Shown piece by piece: positions 35,801 through 47,750 of a DNA stretch of 64,000 nucleotides. This DNA is from Myripristis murdjan (lineage: Eukaryota; Chordata; Actinopteri; Holocentriformes; Holocentridae). Positions within the stretch are counted from its first letter, which is position 1. Every line of letters starts with the position of its first letter. The stretch covers positions 25,800,001 to 25,864,000 of the forward strand of contig NC_043995.1 in assembly GCF_902150065.1 (NCBI RefSeq), in the 5' to 3' direction. Position numbers and translations under genes: made by a program. The notes beneath the pieces were generated by a model. The model ran no database searches and was not told the origin of the DNA. It was given only the letters and a program-made list of their open reading frames with translations.

Positions 35801-37787
35801 GACCAAATCCAAAAGCCTTTGTCCCCCTCAGTCATTTGGACCCCAGAAGGTAGAAAAGTGAGGGTCCAGGTTCAGAAACACCCGAATTATCCTGTAAGGT
35901 GAGCCTGTAAGCACCTTTTCGTGTCAAGCCATATAACGGCGTTGAACACTTTTCACTCAATAATCTTCTGAGGTTGTCACTTCTTAAATATCAAGAGGCT
36001 AATTCTAGTTTTCAGAAAGGAAATGAACACATTAGGTAAGGTTTAGAAATGATTGATATTATAATTGGAATTCCCCAATCTAAATTTCCGAGGTTTGGAC
36101 TACAGTGTCCTCGCAGCTGTAGGTTGTAGGAATCCCCCACACTACATAGATCAGTGGGTAGACTGATGTGGTGCACCATTACAGCAAAATATGAAGAAAT
36201 TACCTGCAGAAAAAAAAAAAAAATCATGTGGTTGCAACCTAATGTTACTGTAATTTAATTGCTATTTGTGTATTTCTACTGTTGCAGTGTTTCTCTACTC
36301 AGTAATTTTCCTTTCTATGAAGTCCATCTTACAAAGCTGTTGTATTTGGACATAAATGAAATCTGTACACTGATTTGTAAATTCACATTTTCACCCGTTA
36401 AAAGAATTAAAAGAGTGGAGTTTGTCCTCTCATACTTTCAAATGACCTTCCTTTCTACTTTAATTATACATTTTCACATCTGTACCTTTCACTTCTCCTT
36501 TAAATAAGATGTGAGCATCACAACACTTTTATACTTGAGCAAAATGTTCTCTTTTTGCATCACTGCCTCTAGCGTGCCGTCAGGTGAGTGTTTTCCCATC
36601 CGTGTAACAGGACGTCCCATGTGGCTTAATATTCTCATGCCACACAGCAACTGAAGCCTTTTGAAGTCTTATTAAAAGTTGTATATTTTTAGATCTGCAA
36701 TTAACCGAAACAGCTTACACTGTAGGGCAGTTCTGTGTCATAACCTTTGTGAACAACACATTTACTTCCTCATCCTTCAAGTCAAGTAAAATCTGTGTAT
36801 TCTCACAATGTCAAGACGGTGGTTGTACATTATCATCCCTATTTTAACCTGAACCAAATGCTGTGGCTCAGGGGGGGGCGTAGTGTAGGTGAATGTTACC
36901 ATGGTGCCCCAGGGCAAAAAACATTCACAAAACAAGAAGTAGATCTGCCATAATATATGCAAATATAGTGGGATTTATTTGGGTAGGTACTAAACAAAAA
37001 AAGCGCACAAAAAAATCTTTTATAACAATGCTTTTAACCTGAAAGATTTCTTCAGGTAGCGAGGGGTCAACCCCAGGCTTCCTCTTGAGAAAAGGAGGCA
37101 CTGCGGTTTCAGGGTGTGAATCTATTAAACCTCCTTTAATCAGAATTGACACCCCTTCAGCTGGGTTTCACAAGTGCCAGCGCCCTGCATTTTAAATCAT
37201 CAGGGTCTTGTCATTTTCCCGTCACTGGTTGCAGAGATATGCACGCTGAATACCATCTCCCTTGCACTTTACGCCTTGCTCTTTGTTTATGCACTCGCAT
37301 CTTTTGGTTTACCCCTCTTAGGTGTGGTGCCATGTGGTTTCCAACCCACTCGCCTCCTTATTTCTAGGGAAGCCTGGGTCAAACCCTGACCTACACTACA
37401 CTTGAATCAGCCTTTCAGATTAAAAGTTTTTAGTCTTTGTGTGTCCATGTTCCAGTCCCAAGGCCCTTCTCCTTGTGCCTTTGGAAAAAAAAAAAAAAAA
37501 AAAAAAAAAAAGATGTGTTTGGAACTTTAATTACCCAAATAAATCCTACTTTTATTTGCATATATTATGACAGCTGCATCTCTACTTTTGATCTGGAAAA
37601 AAAAATCACACAAACATTAGCATACAGTTAAAGAGGTTTAGTGGCAGCACTCAGATTCAGACTGGATTTATGAATACAATTAAGCACAGGTTTGCAAGTC
37701 TGTCTGATTGGATTGTGATTATTGGTGGTCATGAAAAATAAATAAAACAGTGATTTGAAACGGCTCGGATGCAGAGCAATGGTGTTT
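32848..37787. other. Gene-poor interval between the pyrin gene and DNAJC28
   Basis: No coding exon is convincing. It holds homopolymer runs near 32960 and 37484 and AT-rich unique sequence. TTTATT on the plus strand near 37551 (AATAAA on the minus strand, about 240 bp past the DNAJC28 stop) may be the poly(A) signal of that gene. Confidence 0.4.
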
Positions 37788-38942
37788 TCATCTGAGAAAA
37801 TTTTGCATCCAGGACATCAGGCCTTGTTTAGTGTCTTTGGACCTCGGCGCGGCATTGGCTCTTTTCTTCTCCTCCTTCCTCCTCTCTCTCTCCTTCTGTC
37901 TCTCCTTCTCTTGGTCCGCTCTGTGCTGGCAGGCTCCTCTCTCAGCACGCTCAATCTCCCGGGCCAAACTGAAGTGAACCATTTGCATGCTGAGCATCGG
38001 GACGATGAGGTTAAAATTGTCCACCATCTTGTTAAGTTTCACCAGTTCCTCCTCTACAGATCCACAGAGCTGCTCCCACTGTCTTTTCTCCATGGAGGTC
38101 ATGGGGTCACCCAGCCTGCTCCTTTCCTCCAGCAGTCGGGTGCGGATCCGAGTTCTGGCCTCTCGGATGTCCCGCTGCGTGATGATCCAGGGTGGCTGGT
38201 AGCCGTTGTCTATGAGGATGCGGTTGAGGTTGTGGGTCATAGGATCAGCATATGGATTGTGCTCAAACTTGTTGAGGGGCTTTCCAGCTCCACTAAGGTT
38301 CCTGAAGTCTCCGCGGGCCATGGACTCCTGGATCAGGTCCTCCACCAGCCTCTCCACAGCCTGGGTGATCTTAATGTTTCGACTGCGCTGCCGCATGTCC
38401 CGTTCCACTAGTGCACCCTCTGCAGCAGCAGCCCTCTCATGCTCCTTCTGCCGGTAGTCTAAAACCTGCTCGGCTGCCCGGTCTACGCGAAACTGCCGGT
38501 AATGACGTTCACGCTGGCTGGGTGTGCCTGATCCCACACCCTCATAGCTGAGGTAGTGTCTGTGCTGAGGTGCCATGCCCTTTGACTTATCGTCATCTTC
38601 CTCTTCCTTCACCACGTCATGTTTCTTGGTGTGGCTCTGATGTGCCAGAACAGCGCGGTAGGCCTCCTCAACCCGAGCAAAGAGGACTGCGTCTGCGGTC
38701 GGGGCCCCGGAGTCAGGATGGTAGAGCTTGGCCAGGCGCAGGTAGGCCTCTCTGACCTGCGCGGGGCTGCTGTGCGTCTCATCCTGCAGCTGCAGCAGCC
38801 TGTAGCTCTCACGCAGGCTGCGGCTGATCTGAGGGCCAGAGCTGAGCGCTCGAAGCTGCAGGGACTGTCGAGACAACAGGAGCCAGCAGCGGACATGGCA
38901 GAGGTCACTGCGGGCAGACAGCAGCTGGAAGGTGCAGCTCAT
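37788..38942 (-). CDS. dnajc28: DnaJ homolog subfamily C member 28
   Basis: A 384-residue protein in one coding exon, the size of vertebrate DNAJC28 (about 388). An arginine/leucine-rich start without acidic residues could act as a mitochondrial presequence. The J domain follows (about residues 45-110) with the HPD motif at 75-77 (LAKLYHPDSG). The DUF1992 domain contains the diagnostic ARGDFRNLSGAGKPL. The C-terminal part is charged, probably coiled coil, and ends MSWMQNFLR. The start at 38942 (MSCTFQLLS) is chosen because splice acceptors (ccacag, ctctag) lie just upstream, at about 38965 and 38990, so the open frame beyond is probably intron. A first untranslated exon near 39.6-39.8 kb is likely. 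Its cellular role is poorly known; Hsp70 co-chaperone activity is inferred from HPD. Confidence 0.93.
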   Translation of the reverse strand: MSCTFQLLSARSDLCHVRCWLLLSRQSLQLRALSSGPQISRSLRESYRLLQLQDETHSSPAQVREAYLRLAKLYHPDSGAPTADAVLFARVEEAYRAVLAHQSHTKKHDVVKEEEDDDKSKGMAPQHRHYLSYEGVGSGTPSQRERHYRQFRVDRAAEQVLDYRQKEHERAAAAEGALVERDMRQRSRNIKITQAVERLVEDLIQESMARGDFRNLSGAGKPLNKFEHNPYADPMTHNLNRILIDNGYQPPWIITQRDIREARTRIRTRLLEERSRLGDPMTSMEKRQWEQLCGSVEEELVKLNKMVDNFNLIVPMLSMQMVHFSLAREIERAERGACQHRADQEKERQKERERRKEEKKRANAAPRSKDTKQGLMSWMQNFLR

Positions 38943-39181
38943 CTCCGCCAGCTGAGGCTCTCTCCTGTGGAGCAGAGACACAGTCTGATTCACTAGAGGA
39001 GGAGGAAGGTGATAAACTGAAAGGTGCAGAGATAGCGAAATTAGTGTCATCTAAAGTCTTAGTTTGGATTCTGGGCAGCAAAAACTGTGATGTTAGGTCA
39101 CATAGTTTTGCATGAGTTAAGGAGGTGATTTGTATTTTAGGTAGCAGCTCAAAAACTAGTTGATATGAACTTACACACAAC

Positions 39182-39337
39182 CAGGGGCGCTGCCTGGAAT
39201 TTTGGTCCCCATGGGGAAAAAAATATATGTATTTACTCGATGATGGTTTAATAATTTTATATTAGTTTTTACCTATTTTGGGGGGCCCCTGTCAGGCAAG
39301 GGCCCTTGGAATTGTCCTAACTTTCACGGCGCCCCTG
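39182..39337. mobile_element. hAT-type MITE (CAGGGGCGC ends), copy in DNAJC28 intron 1
   Basis: 156 bp with ends CAGGGGCGC / GCGCCCCTG and a perfect 8-bp target duplication CACACAAC (39174-39181, 39338-39345). An 8-bp duplication fits the hAT superfamily. Two more copies lie at 42713-42880 and 58109-58275. Confidence 0.88.
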
Positions 39338-39609
39338 CACACAACAACTGAACGAACAGAAGTGAAATAAATAGACAGTCAGTGTGCCGGCTAGCAAACA
39401 GTACAACTGTGCAACATAAGAGCTGAGTCAGCAGTCATAAAGCCACTAAAAGGAGTGTTGTATGATCACACACTGCGGATCACACTGGATGTGAGCAGCT
39501 ATCTTTGATAACACATCGTCGCTAAGTTGGGTTATTGAACAGCTAAACTAGCTAAATGAATCGCTAATCTCCGACTTTAATCTCCGGTAAACACATGAAA
39601 CTGAACGGA

Positions 39610-39800
39610 GAGCACCAACCTGCGCAGCGCACACTCGTCAGTCTCGGCACTGATCGCATTTACTTCTCATAACCTACAATTTCATAACAAAAATAGGTCA
39701 TCGGACAGTCTGAGGAGGACATGCATGTTAGCGGTCAGTTATTACGTCGCTACGTCGCTCGCAATGGCTGTTGGGTAATGTAGTTCCAGCCCCACGGCCG
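39610..39800 (-). promoter_or_regulatory. dnajc28: Probable DNAJC28 first exon and promoter
   Basis: A donor-like GCGCAG|gttggt on the minus strand near 39620 and a GC-richer region with repeated TACGTC motifs (about 39745-39760) fit an untranslated first exon and promoter. The left limit of the tandem duplication falls here (39625), so a copy of this region reappears at 54397. Confidence 0.5.
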
Positions 39801-39847
39801 GGCCTACAAGGGAACGAAGAGATCCTGAACCAAAAGTAAAACCTACC

Positions 39848-39998
39848 CTGCGTTCCAAATCGCATACTTATACTTTTTACTTTTAGTATGTACTGCAGCT
39901 GCCCTTACAAAGTATGTAGGTTAGTATGTATTGGGACATACTAATTCTTTTTGTCCCTACTAAATAGTATGGTAGTATGGGTATTGGAACGCAGGGAT
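39848..39998. mobile_element. MITE with CCCTGCGTTCCAA ends
   Basis: Inverted ends ccctgcgttccaaatcgcat and ggtattggaacgcaggg. It is absent from the other copy of the duplicated segment (near 55430), so it is an insertion later than the duplication. Confidence 0.7.
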
Positions 39999-40963
39999 AA
40001 TGTGACGTGGTGCTGCTGTTTTCATCATGAGAGAAGAAGTCGAGGAATGGCTGTGTGTTCATAAATTTATTTTAAAGTGTTTGCACGCGTTCCTGCAGTG
40101 TTTGGGTATGAAATACAGGAAACATGCACTTAATAAAGCAAACGTTTATGCACCTTTTTGCTAGTCAGGTTTGATTATGAACATGTCATGCAAAACAACA
40201 GGCTGTGCACAGCTGTTGCGTTCATTAGAAACGATGTCCTTAGATCCTCTCTGTATAATCTGGGCAATCACTGTGGTAGCCTACAATACAGTGTCTGTGC
40301 TGGATTCATTTAGTGGTTTCCCTGAAAATTACTGTGCAATCGGAAAAAAACTTATTACAACCCTTTGTTGTTTTGGTATCATCTAAATGAGGACGTTTGG
40401 TTGTGTGACTCAGATTTCTGAAGTATGTCAAATATGTTTATCAGAGGCCAAAAAATGAGTCATCCCTGATTGAAACCTTTGTGACTGCGCTGATCAAAAG
40501 AGCACCCATGAAGTACCCATGAAGCAGCCAGAACCTGTCTGATGGGATTACTCCAGTCATGCACACATGCTACCATTTGTAAACAGAAAAGTGGCTTCAT
40601 ATTTTCCTTCAAATGTGGTTTATTCATTTATTCATTCATTTTTTTTTTCATACAGACCCACCAAAAGTAAAATTATCACAACATAACAGAAAAAAAAGTG
40701 ATAAAATACTTCATCAGCACCTTAGAGTCAACAATATTTTGGGGGGTAAAGCCATGAGGATTAAATAACAGACATGCATGATGGTCATTCCATGGAGGAA
40801 AAGGCCCACTGCACACTTTGTGAATAATTTCTAATGGGAAAATTATAGTATACTAAAATATACTGAATTAAAAAGGGGGTTCAGCAAAAATGTTTCCTAT
40901 GGCATGTAAAATTATTTATAAAAATGTTGGACTCTGGTACTTTGTGTGTGTGTTTTTATCTGA

Positions 40964-43900
40964 TTATTTTTTATTCTTGAGTTCTAAAATGAGATATGGC
41001 TCCAGTTGCTTAAGAAGTTCGTAGAACATATCTTTTCCGATGGGGCCACAGGCATTCAGGGGCCCCTCATAGAGCTCCTTCATCTTCTCCTGGTTGGTAC
41101 CCTGAGCCATGACCTTGTTGTAGCCCTCCTGGTTAATGATGGACCTGTTGAGCAGCTCGCCCAGGATAGGTTCCACCATGCTCACACTCTGGATCAGCGC
41201 GGTGCGGTGCTTATCCACAAAGTGCCTGTCTGAGGAGAAAGGGAATGGAAAATAACCAAGAGCTGATTCATTTGACATTAATGTAATAACAGTATGATGA
41301 AAAAAAAAAAAACAATTTTACACATCATATTTGTGCTTGGTCAATTCAATCCTCTTATTTCCAAAGCTAAGACTGTACAATGAGTAATCAGGGGTTCGTT
41401 ACGGAGCAAAACAGAATGCTTGCCAAAAAATGCAATTCTTACAGAAATCTCCAAATTTCAAACGTTTCTGATGCCAAATCAAAGCATGCATTTTGCTATG
41501 ATGTTCTTCAAGGTCTTGGTGTCCTAATGTGGGATTTGGAAGGGATTTTTGACCTTTTTTATGAATTCTCAGGTGGTCAAAAATGGTTACCTTTTGCACC
41601 AAATGGTATCAACCCAAAGGGTTAGGTTACTGCAACAACTTATGGCACATAAATGAGCTTGTGAGTGGCCATTGTAATCACATATCATCATGTACATCTA
41701 CCCCTTAAATGTTAAAGGAAATGCGTAAATAGACGCCTACCAAAAAAAAAAAAAAACAATGTTTATTACACATTCATGATGATAATAACCTGATACACAG
41801 TGATGAGCTGCATCTCAAATCAGTCTTTATAGGTTCCCAGCTCTCAGAAGACAAATACCACTCCAATTATCTGCTACTGACCTTTTAAGATCCCCTTTCT
41901 GCTCACTAAAATGGCTCTTTTTGAATGGGGGAAATCTTTTTTTGGGATAAAACTCTTCAGATATACATCAACATGTCTGTCTTTTTGTTCACAATAAAAA
42001 TCAAACCAAGAGAAAAGTTGTGTGTGTGCTGCTGCATCGTCAGGTTAGATCATTTGAAGCCACTGATAGAGTGAGAGAGTCATTATCACTCCCAGTTCCT
42101 TCACTAACCTCCCGACATGGTCTTTAAGCACCAGATGCTCCAGCTGCAGGTCTCGGGACTGCAAGACTATGGATGAAAATTAAAAAGACATCATAAAATT
42201 GTAGGCCTAGCTCTTGAGACTCCATGGCTATTTCTGTGTTTCCATGCTGGAAGTGCAGCCAGCAGCTTCCTTTGTGAATAGCAATCCCAAGTACAAGGAT
42301 ACCAAACAAAACTAGGCGTGGATTTATGATGGAAAACAACATACTCCAATCTGACTGCTCAAACTTTGATCCGACACCAAACCTTCAGCGATAAAGAAGC
42401 ATTGAAATAAGGACTTATTTTTTGTTAAGTGTTCCTGCTTCTTGTGGCTGTTACCTGTTATCATTGCATCTATTGTTACCATTATATTTTTTTAATGTAA
42501 CATTAATAGTCATGTTAAGGTTATTTTTTTAATTTAAATTAACTATTATCACAACTACAGTTAAGTTATTTGGCTTGTTGACGAGTCTCTTATCATTATT
42601 GTAAACTTGCTGTTTTCCTGTAAACCAGGTACATTTGTAGAAGAGGGCTTTCGCTTGGTATGTTCCATGCAGGAAGAGATTATGGAGAAAACAGGAAACT
42701 ACTCACTGCAAACAGGGGCGCTGCCAGGAATTTTGGTCCCCATGACAAAAAAAAAAATATATGTATTTACTTGATGATGGTTTAATAATTTTATATTAGT
42801 TTTTACCTATTTTTTGGGGCCCCTGTCAGGCAAGGGCCCTTGGAATTGTCCTAACTTTTCCCCCATATATGGCGCCCCTGACTGCAAACACAAACCCTTG
42901 GACTCAGTCCCACACTGAGGAACTGGGTCCTGGACTTCCTGACCAACAGACCTCAGACTGTCAGGATCCACAACACCGTCTCCTCCTCTATCATCCTCAG
43001 CACTGGCTCGCCATAGGGCTGTGTGCTGAGCCCCCTCCTGTTCCTGACGTATGACTGCTCGGCGAGACACCCCAGCTGTCATATAGTTAAGTTTGCGGAC
43101 GACACAGCAGTAGTGGGACGCATCACTAACAGCGATGAGTCCGAATACAGAGAGGAGCTGGAACACCTGGTGCAGTGGTGCAGTGAAAACAACCTCTGCA
43201 TCAACGTGAAAAAGACTAAGGAGATGGTGGTGGATTTCAGAAGGGACAAGCGCCCTCTCCCTCCCCTGCACATCGGAGGAGCAGCTGTGGAAGTGGTCTC
43301 CAGCTTCAGGTACCTGGGTGTGCACATATCCAGTGACCTCACCTGGAGTGCCAACACTTCCCGTCTGGTCAGGAAGGCCCACCAGCGTCTCTACTTCCTC
43401 AGGAAGCTGCGGAAAGCTGGACTGGGGAGCTCCGTCCTGAGGAGCTTCTACCACTGTGCGGTGGAGAGCGTCCTCTGCACCTGCATCACCGTGTGGCACG
43501 GCAGCTGCACTGCTGCTGAGAGGCCCTCCGCATCATGCAGGACTCCACCCATCCCGCTCACAGTCTGTTTCAGCCCCTCCCCTCAGGCAGGTGACTGAGG
43601 AGCATCCAGAGCAAGACCACCAGGCTCAGAAACAGCTTCTTCCCTGCAGCTGTCAGGCTGTTGAACTTGAGCCATGTTCTGTAGTCTCCCACCCTCTCCC
43701 ATCTCACTCTCTCTCTCTCCCTTTTCCTGCACAAATCACTTTCCACCATAAGTGCAATATCACTAACATGCGTGTTTAGCACTCATAAGCTAATTTCAGC
43801 ACTGACTGTGTATCAAGTCTTACAGCTCCTGAATCCCAGTACCGGGCGTTGGGTTCTGTGACTTGGTCCATTTTTTATTCTATATACACTGTTTATATTA

Positions 43901-43979
43901 TATATATATATACTGTTTATATTTATATAGGCTGTTTATATATATGTACACACACACATATGTATATATATGTATATAC

Positions 43980-44051
<72 letters not shown>

Positions 44052-44838
44052 TTTCGTACCACTAACATGTAAATGTGAGCTGGTATGACAATAAAGTTCC
44101 TTGAAGTGTTGTCATGGATACTGCCCCTGGGTCTATGACTGCAACACAAACAGACACAATGCCCAGGAATTTGATTATAAACTTCCTGTACTTTTAGCCT
44201 AATCAGGAAGCACTGCAAAAGCTTTTGTTTAAGAAAGTACTGTTGACTTGACAGCAAAAGTGTCACTAAGGGACTTTTGCCTTTTTACACAGGCCAGTCA
44301 GTGTGAGAGCTACTGGCACAGGCTCAAAAATGAAAGCAAAAAGTATGCAAATGCAGATTTTTCAACTAAATTTCTTTCCTCCTTCCCTCCGTTCTCTCTT
44401 GGTCAGTTAGACAGTTTTCACAAAGTTACATGCATTCTTCCTATTTTTCTCCCTGTTAAAGGGTTTTTTTAGGGAGTTGTTCCTCATCTGATGTGAGGGT
44501 CCAAGGACAGCGGATGTTGTATTTCCTCTAAAGCCCTTTGAGGCAAATTTGTAATTTGTGATTCTGGGCTATATAAATAAATAAAATTGAATTGAATTGA
44601 ATCGAATAGATAAGGGGGAGTTATTTGCACAGTTTAAAAAATGAAAGTAAAAATCCTGTTTTCTACCTTCAGTTGTTTTGAACTTTTTTCTATGCCTCTC
44701 TATAGCCTGTGTTAACAAACTGAGCGCCCATGCAAGCAGATTCTGTGATCTGATATTCTTCTGATATTGATTATAGCATTGATATGATTGAGATAACTTA
44801 CCAAGTGACTCTGCCTCTTGAATGCTGCAGCGAAAATC
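40964..44838 (-). CDS. ASC-like CARD gene, copy A1 (CARD exon intact, PYD lost)
   Basis: The CARD exon at 40964-41229 reads [20 protein letters not shown], later [15 protein letters not shown], and ends [13 protein letters not shown]. It is a full six-helix CARD of ASC/PYCARD type. The acceptor is tcctcag and the exon enters in phase 1. Upstream is a 50-bp exon (42109-42158) that contains ACC-ATG-TCG-GGA-G ending at its donor, so translation from the ATG at 42118 gives a 91-residue CARD-only protein starting MSGDRHFVD. Farther upstream are an exon relic (to 44138, cut by a LINE) and a PYD-exon remnant of about 37 bp from 44802 with its donor (ttg|gtaagt). No PYD can be made. The CARD is open while the rest decays, suggesting a CARD-only product; a pseudogene is the alternative. 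Confidence 0.65.
42713..42880. mobile_element. hAT-type MITE at the splice donor of copy A1
   Basis: Same family as 39182-39337; 8-bp target duplication ACTGCAAA (42705-42712, 42881-42888). On the minus strand that duplicated sequence is TTTGCAGT, the exon end and first bases of a 5' splice site. Confidence 0.88.
42894..44105 (+). mobile_element. 5'-truncated L2/Rex1-type LINE inserted in copy A1
   Basis: The region 43023-43598 encodes the later part of a reverse transcriptase: [15 protein letters not shown] with the catalytic ADD motif, then [21 protein letters not shown] and [16 protein letters not shown], typical of the CR1/L2/Rex1 group. The 3' part contains an (AT)n array and ends gacaataaagttccttgaag. 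It is missing at the equivalent point of copy A2 (about 58288), so it arrived after the duplication. Truncated at the 5' end and inactive. Confidence 0.82.
43979..44046. repeat. (AT)n microsatellite in the LINE tail
   Basis: Long AT dinucleotide array within the 3' region of the LINE insertion. Confidence 0.9.
44468..44605 (+). mobile_element. Teleost SINE/LINE-type 3' tail, copy in A1
   Basis: The stretch from ttagggagttgttcctcatc to ctatataaataaataaaatt followed by (TTGAA)n is a widespread fish retroposon tail. It is shared with copy A2 (about 58650-58790), so it was present before the duplication. Confidence 0.6.
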
Positions 44839-44964
44839 TGGGACTGGGACTTGGATAATGTTCCTAACATTATCCTAATGTTCCTAATGTTCCTTAACCA
44901 CACCCTTCAGCAGCTTCCTCCTCCTCCTCCACCTCCCCTCCTCCTGCTCCTGTGTTGTTTTTTA

Positions 44965-45000
<36 letters not shown>

Positions 45001-46901
45001 TATATTTAGAAGCTCCATAATATTAAACTAATTCAAAGACAACCTAAAAAATAAAACAAAACAATAATAAAACAGAATCAGGGGGAGTCACATCATGCAG
45101 CTGTGTTCATGTGCAGTGAGACACAGCAGGACGTATTGCCACCATCCAGGCTGCCAAACAGCTCTCGCCCCCCAAAACCAGGCATAGGGCATGGGCTTTT
45201 AAAAATAGTAGGAGGTAAAACTGGATTAATTTGTGTAGGGGAATGCTAGCATAAGGATGTGACATTTCTGTAACATCACTCATGCATTAATGTGTATTAA
45301 TCTTGTACTATTGTTTCCAGGAAAGTGTCTGTGCAAACCTGCTATCTGGAAAATGTCCTGCACAAGTAGGTCAAACACCGTCGACTTATTTGGTCTTATT
45401 ACACTTTGTTGTGTATGAATCATCTCAGTGCACATATTTAGCCTACCTGCTGTGTTTGTGTGACTCAGAGAAGATTTCTGAATTATTAGCGTGGGGGAGA
45501 TATGAGTTTCACTCCTGTGTGTGTGTGTGTGGGTGTGTGTATGTGTGTGTGTGTGTGTCTGTGTGTCTGTCTGCCCATGCCTAATCCTGCAAACTACTGG
45601 GTCTGGCCCTAAAGAGCCTCTTGCGGTTGTGGTGATTCAAAACTTTTGCAAACTGCTTGCTGCTTTTGCTGCAAGACACACACACTGAGTAACTGCTTAC
45701 AAAAGACTCTGCTATTCGCTATGAGCATGTCACTAATGCTCGGCTCAAAGAAGGGAGCTTTTTGTGAATTATTTTGTGAATAATTATTTGTGAATTAGAG
45801 TGTGGACTGAGCGAGCCGAGATACAAAGTAATTTACACAATACATTTTGTGTATTTGAAATACACATGAAAGCAAGTTGTTTTAGGAGTCTATCAGACCT
45901 TCCTGTACCTTCAGTGGTGTGTGGATCATCACTGTGATGAATGGAAGGATAAATGATTTCAGCAGTTATAATTCCACCATCTAAGTTCTCCTAAAATCAC
46001 TCTCATTTAAAAAAAAAAAAAAAAAAAAAAAAAGTACCAAGACATGTATTTCAAATACACATGGCACGATATATAAATAAGATCACTTCAGAGCTGCTGT
46101 GAGGTTTATTTTTTCACTCTACCAGAGCCAGGCTAATGACTCCCATAGACTTCAAGTCATTATGCTAAGCTAACACGAAATGCTACCTAGAGGAGCCAAA
46201 TGTACAGAGACAAACAAGGGGATAGACAAGTTTACAAGCTGCCATTTGTAAACCAGACTTTATGCATATCTTGTGTTAAAGACTGTGGGCTCTAGTTTCC
46301 CGGCGCAGCGCAGGGTGGCGCAGTGAGGCGCACCCCGCGCAGAGCTAGTTTCGACAGGCGCAACGCGCGAGGCGAACGGTTTCCAAGTTTCGCAGACGGA
46401 TCTGCGCCGAGATGGGAGTGGCGGCGCAGCAGGGGGAGGTGTCGACAGATTCAGCTTGGCGCAGTGACAGTTTCGTGCCAAAAGGCTTCGCAGAGGTGCG
46501 CCAAAAGCTCGCCTCCTGTAACCACGTCTACTTTCGGCGCAAGGCGCAGCGTGGCTGGCGCAGTGGAAGTTTGGCTCACAGGCGGGCAGTGCGCACACGT
46601 CACCACAACCTCACAGATTGTCAGGCACAGTAACAATGCAATAAATACCCACAGAAACCACTATTCAATGCTATAATCTCAGTCAGCACATAAATGTATC
46701 TCCATATCGACTGTGCCATCACAACTGATGTCAGATCAAAGGAGATTGGCACCGTTTGGCAGCGTAATGGAAACCCAACCTGATCACCTGTCAGTCAAAC
46801 ATTGTATCCCATACGGTGATGTCTTTTTTCCAGTTATGGTGTCTGGCGCTGCCCCTGTTAACTACACAGTTTTTCTTCCATATATATTTAAATATTCCAC
46901 T

Positions 46902-47618
46902 CTGGGTTTTCATTATCCGGTAATCACCGGACTATGACTGGTAAAAAAAAAAAAAGTCCGGTAATTTTTAAATGTCCGGTGAAAATATTCACAATTTTAT
47001 TAAAACAGTCAATTTCCACGTAATTTTATTTATAATTAAAAAAAAATAGACTGCGTGATTCCTGTCTCCGGTGTACCAGAGGGAGAGAGAGGGTTTTTTC
47101 TGCAGAACCGTATCAAAACAGCGTAGCAAAGTCGCCTGGGGGAGAACAAGGTCACAAGACTGATGCGCATTGCAAGTTGCGGAGAGACACTTGAGACTTT
47201 TGATTTTAATTCAGCTGCTGAATTAAGTTTTTATTGCATCTATTTGATTTCAAGTTGGCAGCACGCCGCGTTATTAAAATGATATGAGCCCGTTTTTTTG
47301 TTTGCAAATTGTAGTTGCAATTGTATGCAACGTTCATGTTGAAAGAGCACAGGGTTGTGCAATATTTATTTATTTATTTTAGACGTTACGCACGTGAGTC
47401 AATTGACGGCACTAATTTAATTTGATACAGCCTGCTTTTCAATAAAAAGATTACGCTATAAATTGACATGCCTTGATATCATTCTTATATAGCCTGCATA
47501 TAATTTTAAGCTCAGTAAATTCACATAATATTTGACCGGAATTTCAAACATTTGTCCGGTAAATTGAAAACCTGCCGGTCACGTTGTCCGGTGCCAATTT
47601 TTTCTAACGGAAACCCTG
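46902..47618. mobile_element. hAT-type element nested in the 46.3-48.5 kb transposon
   Basis: Ends CTGGGTTTTC and GGAAACCCTG with repeated CCGGT motifs inside both ends. The left flank is ATTCCACT (46894-46901); the right flank is ATTCCACA, found at 47760-47767 because a later insertion pushed it away. 7 of 8 bases match, fitting a hAT 8-bp duplication. No transposase. Confidence 0.72.
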
Positions 47619-47621
47619 ATT

Positions 47622-47750
47622 TGCCCTGCGATAGACTGGCGACCTGTCCAGGGTGTTTCCTTGCCTTCGCCCTATGAGCGCTGGGATTGGCTCCAGCACC
47701 CCCCCGCGACCCTAGTGAGGATAAGCGGTTTAGAAGATGAATGAATGAAT
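47622..47750 (+). mobile_element. L2-type SINE/LINE 3' tail with exact target duplication
   Basis: Contains gatagactggcgacctgtcc, ccccgcgaccctagtgagga and a (GAAT)n end, the common teleost tail. Flanked by a perfect 12-bp repeat GAAACCCTGATT (47610-47621, 47751-47762). It landed at the right boundary of the hAT element. Confidence 0.85.

Larger units (their letters stand above)
39625..46108. repeat. Tandem duplication, segment A copy 1
   Basis: Aligns with 54397-60409 through exons, introns and intergenic sequence, at mostly 2-6% difference by eye. It starts inside the DNAJC28 promoter/first exon. It differs from copy 2 by a MITE at about 39848-39998, a LINE at about 42894-44105, and the hAT element that only copy 2 carries. 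Confidence 0.9.

Noticed and set aside
37755-38411. 218-codon plus-strand open frame over DNAJC28
   Set aside because: Antisense shadow of the DNAJC28 coding exon.
41380-41625. Plus-strand open frame of 81 codons beside the A1 CARD exon
   Set aside because: The matching sequence in copy A2 shows no coding-type constraint, and the frame overlaps an intron of the minus-strand gene.
42807-43499. 230-codon minus-strand open frame at 42.8-43.5 kb
   Set aside because: Antisense shadow of the LINE reverse transcriptase read on the plus strand.
46323-46676. Open frames on both strands in GC-rich sequence at 46.3-46.7 kb and 48.26-48.54 kb
   Set aside because: They lie in GGCGCA-rich subterminal repeats of a DNA transposon and have no protein similarity that I recognise.
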